From the NCBI GenBank assembly GCA_046331465.1, contig JAXLQV010000001.1:2046001-2110000 (forward strand): a stretch of DNA of 64,000 nucleotides, written 5' to 3'. Under the pieces are notes generated by a model. That model was not told where the DNA came from. It was given only the letters and a program-made list of their open reading frames with translations, and did not search any database. Positions 14,577 through 23,148 of this stretch are shown in pieces. How positions within the stretch are numbered: position 1 is the stretch's first letter; each line of letters opens with the position of its first letter. Both the position numbers and the translations under genes were made by a program. Origin of the DNA: UBA5066 sp046331465 (lineage in GTDB: Bacteria > Acidobacteriota > Thermoanaerobaculia > UBA5066).

Positions 14577-16582
14577 GTTCCCTCCGGCCGCAGGATGCCC
14601 TGGCTGGGGATCCCCGGTCCCGTCTCAACGTCGACACGTCCGCTCCCCTTCTGGAACGTGAGGAGCGCGCCCGTCATCCGGTTCCCCTTCCCGTCGAGCG
14701 CCGTCGCGGGCCTCCCCTCGAGCGAGATCGCCTCGGCCTGCGGCCGCCACGTCGCCCGGGAACCCTCTCCCCGGCGCCCGTCCGACCGGTCCTCCACGAC
14801 GACGTTCCCGCGCGCCTCCGCGTGGTCGATGGTCCGCTCCGGGCCGAGGATCACGTCCGTCACGTCGGCGTTCATGACCCACGTCCCGGAGACCACGCTT
14901 GAGGACCCCTCGACCCGGAGGAGGCGGTCCGCCTCGCGGTGGGTGAGGACGCTCCCGGTCGCCGTCACGGTCTCGACCGTGCTCGCCTTCGACTTCGGGT
15001 CGACGCGCCGGCGGCGCAGGACGGCGCGGACGTTCCCCTCGGCGCGCAGCGCCCGCTCCTTGTCGTCGAGGAGGATCGACTGCGCGCGGAGGACGTTCTC
15101 CTCCTGCCACGCGGTGACGTTTCCCGTCAGGAGGACCTTCCGCTCCGACGGCGTCACGCGCAGGAAGTCGGACTCGGAGAAGACCGGCGCGTCGGGGGAC
15201 CCGCCGAGGACGTCGGAGCCCTCGCGGCCGCGGAAGGTCGTCTTGACGCTTCCCACGCCCTCGATCCGGTCGTCGCGGCGGAACCACGTGAGGACGGTCG
15301 CGGAGACTCGGCTCTTCTCGTCCTCGTAGCGGGCCGGCGTCTCGGCCGATCCGGCGAAGACGGCGGTCTCGTCCGCCCCGCGGAGCGAGGCGTGCGGCGC
15401 CCGGACGGACAGCCTCGTCCCCTCGGAGAGCTTCACGCCGCCGTCGAGGACGGCCGCGTCGATCGTCCTGCCGTCGGCCGCGAAGGTGAGCTGGCCGTTC
15501 CCCGACTCGAGCCGCCGGGCGGCCGGAGGAGAGGTCGCGCCCTCGCGCGCGGGCGGCGCCGACTCCGAGAAGACGAGGGGGCCCGGCACCACCACGCGGG
15601 AGAGCTGGCCCCCGACGAGCGTCGCCTCGAACTCGTTCGCCACGGCCCTCCGCCCGCCAGTCCCGACGTCGGGAGGGATGTCGAGCCGCGCCGGGCTCCC
15701 CGAGAGGACGAGACGGCCGGACTTCCCGTCCTCGTCCCTGCGGCTCTCGAGCCGGTCGCCTTCCGCGCGGGCCGGAGACGTCAGCGCGGAGCCGTCCCGC
15801 GGGACCAGGATCGCCTCGACGCCGCCGCGGGCCGTGACCCGGTCGCCGGTCCCGACGACCTCGCGCTCGGCCTCGGCGCCGCGGAGGAGTAGCTCGTCCG
15901 TCTTCAGGACGACCGCTCCCCGCGCCGAGAATCCTCCGCCCCGCCGCAGGTCGACCTCGTCCGCGGTGAGGGCGAGCCGTCGTCCCCGGTCGTCCTTCCC
16001 GCCGACCCGGACCTCCTCGCGAAAGCGGACGAGCCCCTCGCGGGTCTCCACGGATCCCTGGCGGGCCGTCGCGACGAGGCCGTCGTGGACGGCCGTGACG
16101 GGGCCCTCGGAGACGAGGAGACGACGGTCCGGGTCGTACCGGAAGGAGACGCAGCGGACGCCGACCCCCTCGCCCTCGATCCGGACGTCGTCGAAGACGC
16201 GGAACGCTTTCGTCGCGGGGACGAACTCGGCACGTGGCGCCTCGACGACCGCCGTGCGCCCGGACTGCGCGTCGCGCGTCCGGAACGTCACGTCCTTCAG
16301 GCGGAAGACCCGGTCGGAACCTTCGGCGAAGGCGATCGCCTCCGCCGCGCGGAGCCGGTAGACCTCCGCGTCTCCCTCGCTCTCGGAGTAGTCGAACTCC
16401 TCGAACCGGAGGCGATCGCGGACGTCTCCCGCCTCGCGGAGGAGGGTCGCCGCGACGACCTCTCGCGCCTCCTCGGTCCGGGCCCCCGAGGGCCGGTACG
16501 ACAGGACGACGAGGAGCGGAAACCCGCCGAACGCGAGGAGAGCCAGGACCCGCCTGAGGAGCCGCTTCGTCTTCCCGGTCAC
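14573..16582 (-). CDS. LptC-LptA (OstA) type fused LPS transport protein
   Basis: A 669-aa protein beginning with a short basic segment and one membrane anchor (about 10-28, LALLAFGGFPLLVVLSY), then an LptC-like domain (about 35-160) and a long series of OstA/LptA-like beta-strand repeats (e.g. FRLKDVTFRTRDA, VSEGPVTAVHDGL, LTGNVTAWQEEN, AEARGNVVVED). LptC is usually about 190 aa and LptA about 180 aa, so this product is long enough for an anchored periplasmic LptA bridge of several domains. GTG start overlaps the recJ stop. The stop overlaps lptB, the usual lptC-lptA-lptB order. Function is inferred from repeat type and context, since sequence identity in this fold is low. Confidence 0.8.
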   Translation of the reverse strand: MTGKTKRLLRRVLALLAFGGFPLLVVLSYRPSGARTEEAREVVAATLLREAGDVRDRLRFEEFDYSESEGDAEVYRLRAAEAIAFAEGSDRVFRLKDVTFRTRDAQSGRTAVVEAPRAEFVPATKAFRVFDDVRIEGEGVGVRCVSFRYDPDRRLLVSEGPVTAVHDGLVATARQGSVETREGLVRFREEVRVGGKDDRGRRLALTADEVDLRRGGGFSARGAVVLKTDELLLRGAEAEREVVGTGDRVTARGGVEAILVPRDGSALTSPARAEGDRLESRRDEDGKSGRLVLSGSPARLDIPPDVGTGGRRAVANEFEATLVGGQLSRVVVPGPLVFSESAPPAREGATSPPAARRLESGNGQLTFAADGRTIDAAVLDGGVKLSEGTRLSVRAPHASLRGADETAVFAGSAETPARYEDEKSRVSATVLTWFRRDDRIEGVGSVKTTFRGREGSDVLGGSPDAPVFSESDFLRVTPSERKVLLTGNVTAWQEENVLRAQSILLDDKERALRAEGNVRAVLRRRRVDPKSKASTVETVTATGSVLTHREADRLLRVEGSSSVVSGTWVMNADVTDVILGPERTIDHAEARGNVVVEDRSDGRRGEGSRATWRPQAEAISLEGRPATALDGKGNRMTGALLTFQKGSGRVDVETGPGIPSQGILRPEGT

Positions 16583-18339
16583 GCGGCCTCCGCCCGGATC
16601 GCGTCGAGGACCGTGAGGGCCGGCCGGTCCAGGAACGCGTCGTGCGAAACGTTCGCGAGGACGTCCCACGTGCCGCGGCGCTCCGGCCCGGGGACCGTCC
16701 CGAGCGACCAGCCGACGGCCTCGAGGCGGACCCCGTCGCGGACATACCCGACGCGGAGCCCCTTCTCCCCGACCGGCCTCCCCCGGCCGTCCCACGAGAG
16801 GGAGCGGAGGAGGAAGAGCGGGCGCGGGTTCCCGATGCCGTGCGGCTCGAGGCGGGCGAGCGCGTCGACGAGCTCCGGCGTGACCTCGCCGGGCTCGAGC
16901 TCCGTGTCGGCCTCGTAGACGACGCTCCACTCCTCCTCGTCGCGCGCCGCCGCGAAGGCGGCCTGCGCCTCCTCGCGGAACGCCTCGTATCCGGACGCGG
17001 CGATCGAGAGCCCGAGCGCGGCGTGGTGCCCGCCGAACTCGGCCCCGTGCCGGCGGGCGACCGGCGCGATCCGTTCGTAGAGCGGCGTCCGTCCCCACGT
17101 CCGGCCGCTCCCGCCGACCCTTCCGTCCTCGCGCGCGAGGAGGAGCACCGGGCGCGCGAGGTCGTGGGCGACGCGCGACGCGGCGATCCCGAGGACGCCG
17201 CGGTGCCACCCTTCGTCGGGCGTCCCCGCTTCGAGGACGAGGGCGTCGCGGGCGGGGTCGAAGGTCCGCTCGATGCGCGCGAGGGCCGAGGCCACGACCT
17301 TCTCCTGCATCCGTCGCCGCTCGGTGTTCGCGGCCTCGATCTCGTCCGCGAGTGCGCTGGCGCGGTCGGCGTCCGCCGTCGTGAGGAGCTCCAGGGCGCG
17401 GAAGGCGTGGTCGATCCGGCCCGAGGCGTTGAGGCGGGGGGCGATCCGGAAGGCGACGTCGTGGACCGACGGGCTCTTCCCCGGGCGGACGGAGCAGCGC
17501 GCCAGGAGCGCCGAGAGGCCGGGAGAACGGGGCTCGGCGAGGCCCTGCAGCCCCCAGGCCGTCAGGACGCGGTTCTCCCCGGTGAGCGGCACCATGTCGG
17601 CGATCGTCGAGAGGGCCGCGACCTTCGCGAGGGATGCCATCCAGGGCCTCACGGCCGGGGCGGCGACGCCGACCCTCGGTCCGTCGGCGCGAAGGAGCGC
17701 CTCGCAGAGCTTCCACGCGATCCCGGCGCCCGCGAGGTCCTTGAAGGGATAGGGGCAGCCCGGGATCTTCGGGTTGAGGAGGACGGCGCGCTTCGGGAGC
17801 TCCTCGGGCGGGAGGTGGTGGTCGGTCACGACGACGAAGACCCCCCGTTCCACCGCCTCGCGGATCGGGTCGACCGCCGTGATCCCGCAGTCGACGGTGA
17901 CGACCCCCTCCGGAGCGTGCTCGTCGAGGACGCGCCGGAGGGTCTCGGGACGGAGGCCGTAGCCGTCGCGGAGGCGGTGCGGCACGAAGGGGATCGCGTC
18001 GGCCCCGAGCCTCTTCAGCGTCGTCGTCAGGATCGCGAGCGCGCCGATCCCGTCGCAGTCGTAGTCGCCGAAGACGACGACGCGGCCGCCGCGCCGCGCG
18101 GCTCCCGCGAGGAGCTCGACGGCTTCCGGCATCCCGCCCATCCCCAGCGGGTCGTGAAGGGCGTCGGGGCGGGGCTCGAGCCACGCGCGTGCCTGCTCCG
18201 GGGAGACGAACCCGCGGGCCGCCAGGACGCGCGCCACGGCGTCCGGCACGCCGAGCGCACGGTGGAGGCGCGCCGCGGCATCCGGGTCGTGCGGCCGGAG
18301 CGAGCGCGAGACGCGGGGCGGCGGGAAGGCCGGGGTCAC
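16579..18339 (-). CDS. recJ: single-stranded-DNA-specific exonuclease RecJ
   Basis: 5'-3' ssDNA exonuclease of recombination and mismatch repair. The 586-aa product has the DHH phosphoesterase motifs DYDCDG (92-97) and DHH (173-175) and VTVDCGIT (about 147-154). The DHHA1 domain contains EFGGHHAALGLSIA, and an OB-like C-terminus follows. GTG start at 18339 overlaps the accA stop (GTGA). A longer upstream frame is the shadow of accA and lacks conserved residues. Confidence 0.94.
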   Translation of the reverse strand: MTPAFPPPRVSRSLRPHDPDAAARLHRALGVPDAVARVLAARGFVSPEQARAWLEPRPDALHDPLGMGGMPEAVELLAGAARRGGRVVVFGDYDCDGIGALAILTTTLKRLGADAIPFVPHRLRDGYGLRPETLRRVLDEHAPEGVVTVDCGITAVDPIREAVERGVFVVVTDHHLPPEELPKRAVLLNPKIPGCPYPFKDLAGAGIAWKLCEALLRADGPRVGVAAPAVRPWMASLAKVAALSTIADMVPLTGENRVLTAWGLQGLAEPRSPGLSALLARCSVRPGKSPSVHDVAFRIAPRLNASGRIDHAFRALELLTTADADRASALADEIEAANTERRRMQEKVVASALARIERTFDPARDALVLEAGTPDEGWHRGVLGIAASRVAHDLARPVLLLAREDGRVGGSGRTWGRTPLYERIAPVARRHGAEFGGHHAALGLSIAASGYEAFREEAQAAFAAARDEEEWSVVYEADTELEPGEVTPELVDALARLEPHGIGNPRPLFLLRSLSWDGRGRPVGEKGLRVGYVRDGVRLEAVGWSLGTVPGPERRGTWDVLANVSHDAFLDRPALTVLDAIRAEAA

Positions 18340-19298
18340 CGGGACGCCGCGGTCCCCTCCCAGGCCCCGATGCGGCGGAACTTCGCGTACCGGGCCTCGA
18401 GGAGGACGTCGATCGGGAGCGCCGAGAGGCGGTCGAGGTGGCGGACGAGGGAGCGTCCCACGGCGTCGATCGAGGCGACGGGGTCCGAGTGGGCTCCGCC
18501 GGGCGGCTCCGGGATCACCTCGTCGGCGACGCCGAGGGCCTTGCAGTCGGCGGCGGTCACACGCATCGCCTCCGCGGCCTCCCGCGCCCGGGCCTGGTCC
18601 TTCCAGAGGATCGCGGCGCACCCCTCGGGGGAGATGACCGAGTAGACGGAGTGCTCGAGCATCAGGATGACGTCGGCGACGCCGATCCCGAGAGCGCCCC
18701 CCGACCCGCCCTCGCCCGTCACCGTCGCGATCACGGGGACCCGGAGCCGGGACATCTCGAGGAGGTTCGCGGCGATCGCTTCCGAGACGCCCCGCTCCTC
18801 GCTCTCGATCCCCGGGTAGGCTCCCGGCGTGTCGATGAAGGTGAGGACCGGGCGGCGGAACTTCTCGGCGAGCTTCATGACGCGGAGGGCCTTGCGGTAA
18901 CCCTCCGGTCGCGGCATCCCGAAGTTCCGGCGGATCTTCTCCTTCGTGTCGCGCCCCTTCTGGTGACCCACGACGGCGACCGTCCGGTCGCCCAGCACCC
19001 CGAAGCCGGCGACGATCGCCGGGTCGTCGGCGAAGGCCCGGTCTCCGTGCAGCTCGACGAAGTCGCGCAGGAGGACCCGCACGTAGTCGAGGGCGAAGGG
19101 GCGGGCCGGGTGGCGCGCGACGAGCGTCTTCTGCCACGGGGAGAGGTTCGCGTAGATCTCGACCGAGAGCCGCTCCAGCCGCTCGGAGTGCTTGCGGATC
19201 GCCTTGTCGCGGGCGGGGCTCTGCGGGCTCTGTCGAAGCCCGTCGATGCGCGTCCGGAGCCGTTCCAGCGGCTCCTCGAAGCGGTTGTCGGCGCTCAC
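18336..19298 (-). CDS. accA: acetyl-CoA carboxylase carboxyltransferase subunit alpha
   Basis: One half of the carboxyltransferase that makes malonyl-CoA, working with AccD (not in the window). The 320-aa product carries RHPARPFALDYV, the acyl-CoA site region FGMPRPEGYRKALRVMKLAE, DTPGAYPG and TVTGEGGSGGALGIG. The GTG at 19298 is only 6 bases past a TACATT hexamer and has no Shine-Dalgarno, so it may start a transcript as a leaderless gene in addition to being reached from priA. Confidence 0.95.
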   Translation of the reverse strand: MSADNRFEEPLERLRTRIDGLRQSPQSPARDKAIRKHSERLERLSVEIYANLSPWQKTLVARHPARPFALDYVRVLLRDFVELHGDRAFADDPAIVAGFGVLGDRTVAVVGHQKGRDTKEKIRRNFGMPRPEGYRKALRVMKLAEKFRRPVLTFIDTPGAYPGIESEERGVSEAIAANLLEMSRLRVPVIATVTGEGGSGGALGIGVADVILMLEHSVYSVISPEGCAAILWKDQARAREAAEAMRVTAADCKALGVADEVIPEPPGGAHSDPVASIDAVGRSLVRHLDRLSALPIDVLLEARYAKFRRIGAWEGTAASR

Positions 19299-19304
19299 CC
19301 CCGG

Positions 19305-19310
19305 AATGTA
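19305..19310 (-). promoter_or_regulatory. -10-like TACATT before accA
   Basis: TACATT on the minus strand ends 6 bases before the accA GTG, in a 34-base gap after the priA gene's upstream neighbour region. No good -35 is present. Spacing would give a leaderless message. Confidence 0.35.
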
Positions 19311-19332
19311 CCAGACCGGGGGCGCGGAGCCC

Positions 19333-21744
19333 TCAGAGGAGGCTCTGCGGGTCGCGGTCGAGCTTCGGGGGGTGCTCGAGCCCGCGGAGCGCCTCGCCCG
19401 CCTCGGCGAGCGCGTCGCGCGAGTCGGACTTGACGAGGAGCTGGACCCGGTAGAGCCCCTTCAGCCTCTCGAGCGGCGCCGGCGCGGGGCCGAGGAGCCG
19501 GAGGCGCGGAAGCGCGGCGATCGCCGCGCGGCCGGCCCGCGCGGCGGCCTCGGCCTCGCCGAGGTCCTTCGCGGTCCAGAGGGCGAGGAGGAGGTGGCCG
19601 AAGGGCGGATACCCGAGCGTCCGCCGGAACCGCAGCTCCCCTTCCGCGAAGCGGACGTGGTCCTGCGCGACCGCGGCGGCGATCGCCTCGTGGTCCGGCC
19701 GAGCGGTCTGGACCGCGACGATTCCGGGCCGCTCGCCCCTGCCGACCCGGCCGGCCGCCTGCGTCACGAGCTGGAACGTCCGCTCGGCCGAGCGGAAGTC
19801 GGGGAACGAGAGGATCGCGTCGGCGTCGAGGACGGCGAGGACCGTGGCGTTCGGGAAGTCGTGCCCCTTCGCGACCATCTGCGTCCCGAGGAGGGCCCGC
19901 GCGGCGCCCGACTCGAAGTCGGCGAGGACGCGGGCCGCCCCGCCGCGACGGGCCGCGGCGTCCCGGTCGAGGACGGCGTACGGGACCGACGGGAAGAGCT
20001 CCTCGAACCTCTCCGCGAGGCGCTCCGTCCCGAAGCCGACGGGCATGAGCACCTCGGAGCCGCACGCGGAGCAGGCGCGCGGGCGGGGGACGAAGTCGCC
20101 GCAGTAGTGGCAGAGGAGGCGCTCGCCGCGGCGGTGGTAGGTCCTCGCCACCGAGCACGACCCGCAGCGGAAGTCGTGGCCGCAGGAGCGGCAGAGGAGA
20201 GACGGAGAGAAGCCGCGCCGGTTCAGGAGGACGATCGCCTGCTCGTCCCGGTCGAACGCCCCTCGGAGCAGCTCGACCGTCCGCGCGGCGAAGAGGACGC
20301 GCCCGTGGTCCCCTGTCCGGGCCGCCTCGCTCCGCAGGTCGACGACCTCGACCGTGGCCCTCGCCCGCGCCCCGGGCCGCGCCGGAAGGACGAGCCGGAC
20401 CAGGCTGCCGTCGCGGGCGGCCTGCTCCTGCTCCATCGCCGGAGTCGCCGAGCCGAGGAGGAGGACCGCTCCCTCGCCGTGAGCCCGGACGCGCGCCACC
20501 GTCCGCGCGTCGTAGCGGGGCGCCTCGCCCTGCTTGTACGAGGCGTCGTGCGCCTCGTCGACCACGATGAGGCCGAGGCGCGGCAGGGGCGCGAAGACGG
20601 CCGAGCGCGGGCCGACGACGGCGTCCACCTCCCCGCGCCGCGTCCGCTCCCAGGCCGCCGAGCGCTCCCCGTCCGACAGGCCGCTGTGGAGGAGGGCGAC
20701 CCGGCTCCCGAAGCGCGCGACGACACGGCGGATGAGGCCCGGCGCGAGCGCGATCTCCGGCACGAGGAAGATCCCCTGTCGGCCGAGCGCGGTCGCCCGC
20801 TCGAGGGCGGCCAGGTAGACCTCCGTCTTCCCGCTCCCGGTGACGCCGTCGAGGAGGAAGCGGGCCTCTCCGCCTCTCTCGAGGGCCTCTCCCACCGCCT
20901 CGACCGCGGCGCGCTGGGCGGCGGTCGGCTCGATCGGCGCCGCGGCTCTGGGCGGGAGGGCGTGGAGGGCCGCGTCGGCCGGTCGCTCCTCCTCGACGGC
21001 CGCCACGAGCCCCTCCGCGGAGAGCGCGGAGAGGACCGCCGGCGAGGCCCCTGCGGCGCGGAGCTCCGCCGGCGACGCGGGCCGGCCGAGCGCCACGAGG
21101 TGAGCGAGGGCCTTCCGCTGCTTCGGCCGGCGCGAGAGGCGAGGGTCGTCCGCCGAGCCGCGCGCGACCCAGCTCCTCGAGACCGGCGGCCGGGCGGCGC
21201 GCATCTCCTCCGCCGGGAGCCGGACGAAGCCCGCGTCGAGCAGGGAGCGGAGCGCCTTCCCGACGCCGCGGCTCCCGAGGAGCCCGGCGAGCTCGAGGGA
21301 GGTCGCGCGACCCGCCGCCAGGAGCGCGGACAGGACCTCGCCTTCGAGGCCGTCCGGCATCCGCGAACCGACCGCCCGGCTCGTCGGGACCCAGCTCGCC
21401 TCGCCGAGGTCCAGGAGCCGCCCGGGGACGGCGGCGCGGAGAAGCTCGCCCGGCGCGCAGAAGTAGTACGCCGCGGCCCGGAGGAGGAGGTCGACGAACG
21501 GCGCCGGGAGGAAGGGGGACTCGTCCAGGATCGAGAGGAGCTCCCGTTCCGTCGTCCCCTCGGGCGCGGGCGGGGCCTCGGTGGACGCGACGACGCCGGT
21601 CAGGAGCCGGTTGCCGAACGGGGCGGCCACGCGCGCGCCCGCCTGGGGCACCGGCATCTCCGGCGCGAGGAGATAGGTCGCGAGCTGCGGGAAGCCGGTC
21701 GGAAGGAGGACGGCGACCCTGCGGACGGCCCCGTCCGGGGTCAC
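19333..21744 (-). CDS. priA: primosomal protein N' (replication restart helicase PriA)
   Basis: Superfamily 2 helicase that reloads the replisome at stalled forks. At 803 aa it has the N-terminal DNA-binding domain, Walker A GVTGSGKTEVY, the DEAH box VDEAHDASYKQ, zinc-binding cysteines in the order CRSCG, CGSC, CHYCG and CSACGS, and a C-terminal domain ending RVQLLVKSDSRDAL. The GTG at 21744 lies 4 bases after the stop of the preceding gene. Its 3' end is 34 bases before accA. Confidence 0.95.
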   Translation of the reverse strand: MTPDGAVRRVAVLLPTGFPQLATYLLAPEMPVPQAGARVAAPFGNRLLTGVVASTEAPPAPEGTTERELLSILDESPFLPAPFVDLLLRAAAYYFCAPGELLRAAVPGRLLDLGEASWVPTSRAVGSRMPDGLEGEVLSALLAAGRATSLELAGLLGSRGVGKALRSLLDAGFVRLPAEEMRAARPPVSRSWVARGSADDPRLSRRPKQRKALAHLVALGRPASPAELRAAGASPAVLSALSAEGLVAAVEEERPADAALHALPPRAAAPIEPTAAQRAAVEAVGEALERGGEARFLLDGVTGSGKTEVYLAALERATALGRQGIFLVPEIALAPGLIRRVVARFGSRVALLHSGLSDGERSAAWERTRRGEVDAVVGPRSAVFAPLPRLGLIVVDEAHDASYKQGEAPRYDARTVARVRAHGEGAVLLLGSATPAMEQEQAARDGSLVRLVLPARPGARARATVEVVDLRSEAARTGDHGRVLFAARTVELLRGAFDRDEQAIVLLNRRGFSPSLLCRSCGHDFRCGSCSVARTYHRRGERLLCHYCGDFVPRPRACSACGSEVLMPVGFGTERLAERFEELFPSVPYAVLDRDAAARRGGAARVLADFESGAARALLGTQMVAKGHDFPNATVLAVLDADAILSFPDFRSAERTFQLVTQAAGRVGRGERPGIVAVQTARPDHEAIAAAVAQDHVRFAEGELRFRRTLGYPPFGHLLLALWTAKDLGEAEAAARAGRAAIAALPRLRLLGPAPAPLERLKGLYRVQLLVKSDSRDALAEAGEALRGLEHPPKLDRDPQSLL

Positions 21745-21748
21745 GGCG

Positions 21749-22363
21749 TCAGGCCGTCTTTCCGAGCCTCGCGTCCGGCTCGGTCCACTCTTCGTCGTCT
21801 CCGTCCGTCGTCGCGTCCACGTCGACGAAGCGCCGGGTTGAGGCCTCCCAGCGCCAGCGCCTCGAGACCTCCTGCTCGACGTCCTCGGTGACGATCAGGA
21901 CGGAACGGTCCGCGCTCAGGTCGCCCGTCGAGAGGGCGAGTCCCCGCTCGACCCAGACGGGCGGAGAGAAGCCGCTGGCCGTTCCGAAGAAGACCGCGAC
22001 GTCGAAGAGCGGCTCCGGGCCGTCCCGCCGGATGAAGGCCTGGGCGAAGTCGAGCCGTCCGTCCCCGTCGAAGTCGCCGCGCACGAAGTAGGGCTGGTAG
22101 TCCCCGTAGAGGGTCCTCAAGTCGTCGCGGGCCTCCGAATCGGCGGCGTCGTCCTCCGTCGCGGCGCGGAACCCCGGGGCGATGGCCGCCGAGATGGCCT
22201 GCTCCTCGAGCGGCGTCCTTCCCGACGGCGACGAAGGGAGCGCGGAGGCGGCGCGCTCCCGGGCGGGGTCGTGCGCCCGGGCGCGCGCCCTGAGCCCGAG
22301 GATCGCGCCGAAGGCGGCGAAGGCGGCGAGGAGCGCCGCCCCGACGGCTCGCGGGCGGCTCAC
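21749..22363 (-). CDS. membrane-anchored FG-GAP-like protein of unknown function
   Basis: A 204-aa protein with one N-terminal hydrophobic segment (about 7-24), either a signal anchor or an uncleaved signal. A Ca-binding-like FG-GAP/VCBS motif FDGDGRLDF at 98-106 sits within VRGDFDGDGRLDFAQAF. Such motifs occur in integrin-like propellers, but only one copy is present, so it is not a full propeller. GTG start overlaps the udg stop by 4 bases. The C-terminus is acidic. A partner or ligand cannot be guessed from the neighbours (DNA repair and replication genes). Confidence 0.75.
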   Translation of the reverse strand: MSRPRAVGAALLAAFAAFGAILGLRARARAHDPARERAASALPSSPSGRTPLEEQAISAAIAPGFRAATEDDAADSEARDDLRTLYGDYQPYFVRGDFDGDGRLDFAQAFIRRDGPEPLFDVAVFFGTASGFSPPVWVERGLALSTGDLSADRSVLIVTEDVEQEVSRRWRWEASTRRFVDVDATTDGDDEEWTEPDARLGKTA

Positions 22364-23148
22364 GAGCCGGCCTCTCCCTTCTTCCCGGGGATCGGCAGCC
22401 CCATCTTCTTCAGGACCTGCTGGAGGTCGTCCCAGGCTTCCTTCTTCCTCTCGGGCTGGCGGAGGAGGAAGGACGGGTGGTAGGTCGGCATCACGGGAAT
22501 CCCCTGCCGCGTCCCCCAGCGGCCGCGGAGCCGGGTGATCGGCTCCTCCGTCTCGAGGAGGAACTGCGCGGCGAACTTCCCCAGCGCCACGAGGATCGTC
22601 GGCTTCACGAACCCGATCTGCGCGTCGAGGTAGGCGCGGCAGCTCGCGATCTCGTCCGGCTCGGGGTTCCGGTTTCCCGGCGGCCGGCACTTCAGGACGT
22701 TCGCGATGTAGACGTCCTTCCGCGAGAGGCCCATCCCGGCCTCGATCATCTTCGTCAGGAGCTGTCCGGCGCGCCCGACGAACGGAACGCCCGTGGCGTC
22801 CTCGTCGGCTCCCGGCGCCTCGCCCACGAACATGAGCCGGCTCCGGCCGGTTCCGTCCGAGAAGACGGTCTGCGTCCGCGACCGGCAGAGGCCGCAGAGC
22901 TGGCACGACGCGACGGCGGCCTGGACGGAGGCGAGGTCGGGGTAGGCCGTCGCGGCCGGCCGCGGCGCCGCGGGGGGGACGGGTCGCTCGGTGTCCTCCG
23001 TGGCCGGGGGAGGCGCGGCTCGTGAATTCCGGGCGACCGGCGCCGGTCGCGGAGCGAGGAGCACTTCGCGGACCCCGAGGTCCTTGAAGTACCCGAGCGC
23101 GGCGCTCAGCGCGTCGTCGCGGCGGGGTCGGCGGGTTCGCGTGGGCAT
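22360..23148 (-). CDS. uracil-DNA glycosylase, family 4 (Fe-S)
   Basis: Removes uracil from DNA. The 262-aa product has a non-conserved Pro/Ala-rich N-terminus (about 30-75), then the glycosylase domain. The cysteines expected to hold the 4Fe-4S cluster are visible: Cys82 or Cys85 with Cys88 (SCQLCGLC), Cys154 (VLKCRPPGNRNP) and Cys170. The active-site motif GEAPGADED is at about 109-117 and the downstream His motif HPSFLL near 224. The ATG lies inside coaBC, giving a 43-base overlap in another frame. Its stop overlaps the next gene by 4 bases. Confidence 0.9.
   Translation of the reverse strand: MPTRTRRPRRDDALSAALGYFKDLGVREVLLAPRPAPVARNSRAAPPPATEDTERPVPPAAPRPAATAYPDLASVQAAVASCQLCGLCRSRTQTVFSDGTGRSRLMFVGEAPGADEDATGVPFVGRAGQLLTKMIEAGMGLSRKDVYIANVLKCRPPGNRNPEPDEIASCRAYLDAQIGFVKPTILVALGKFAAQFLLETEEPITRLRGRWGTRQGIPVMPTYHPSFLLRQPERKKEAWDDLQQVLKKMGLPIPGKKGEAGS

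Noticed and set aside
12183..15329. Plus-strand frame over 1000 codons opposite rpoN and lptB
   Set aside because: Highly charged low-complexity product, antisense to well-supported genes (sigma-54, LptB, LptC-A). High GC removes stop codons in shadow frames.
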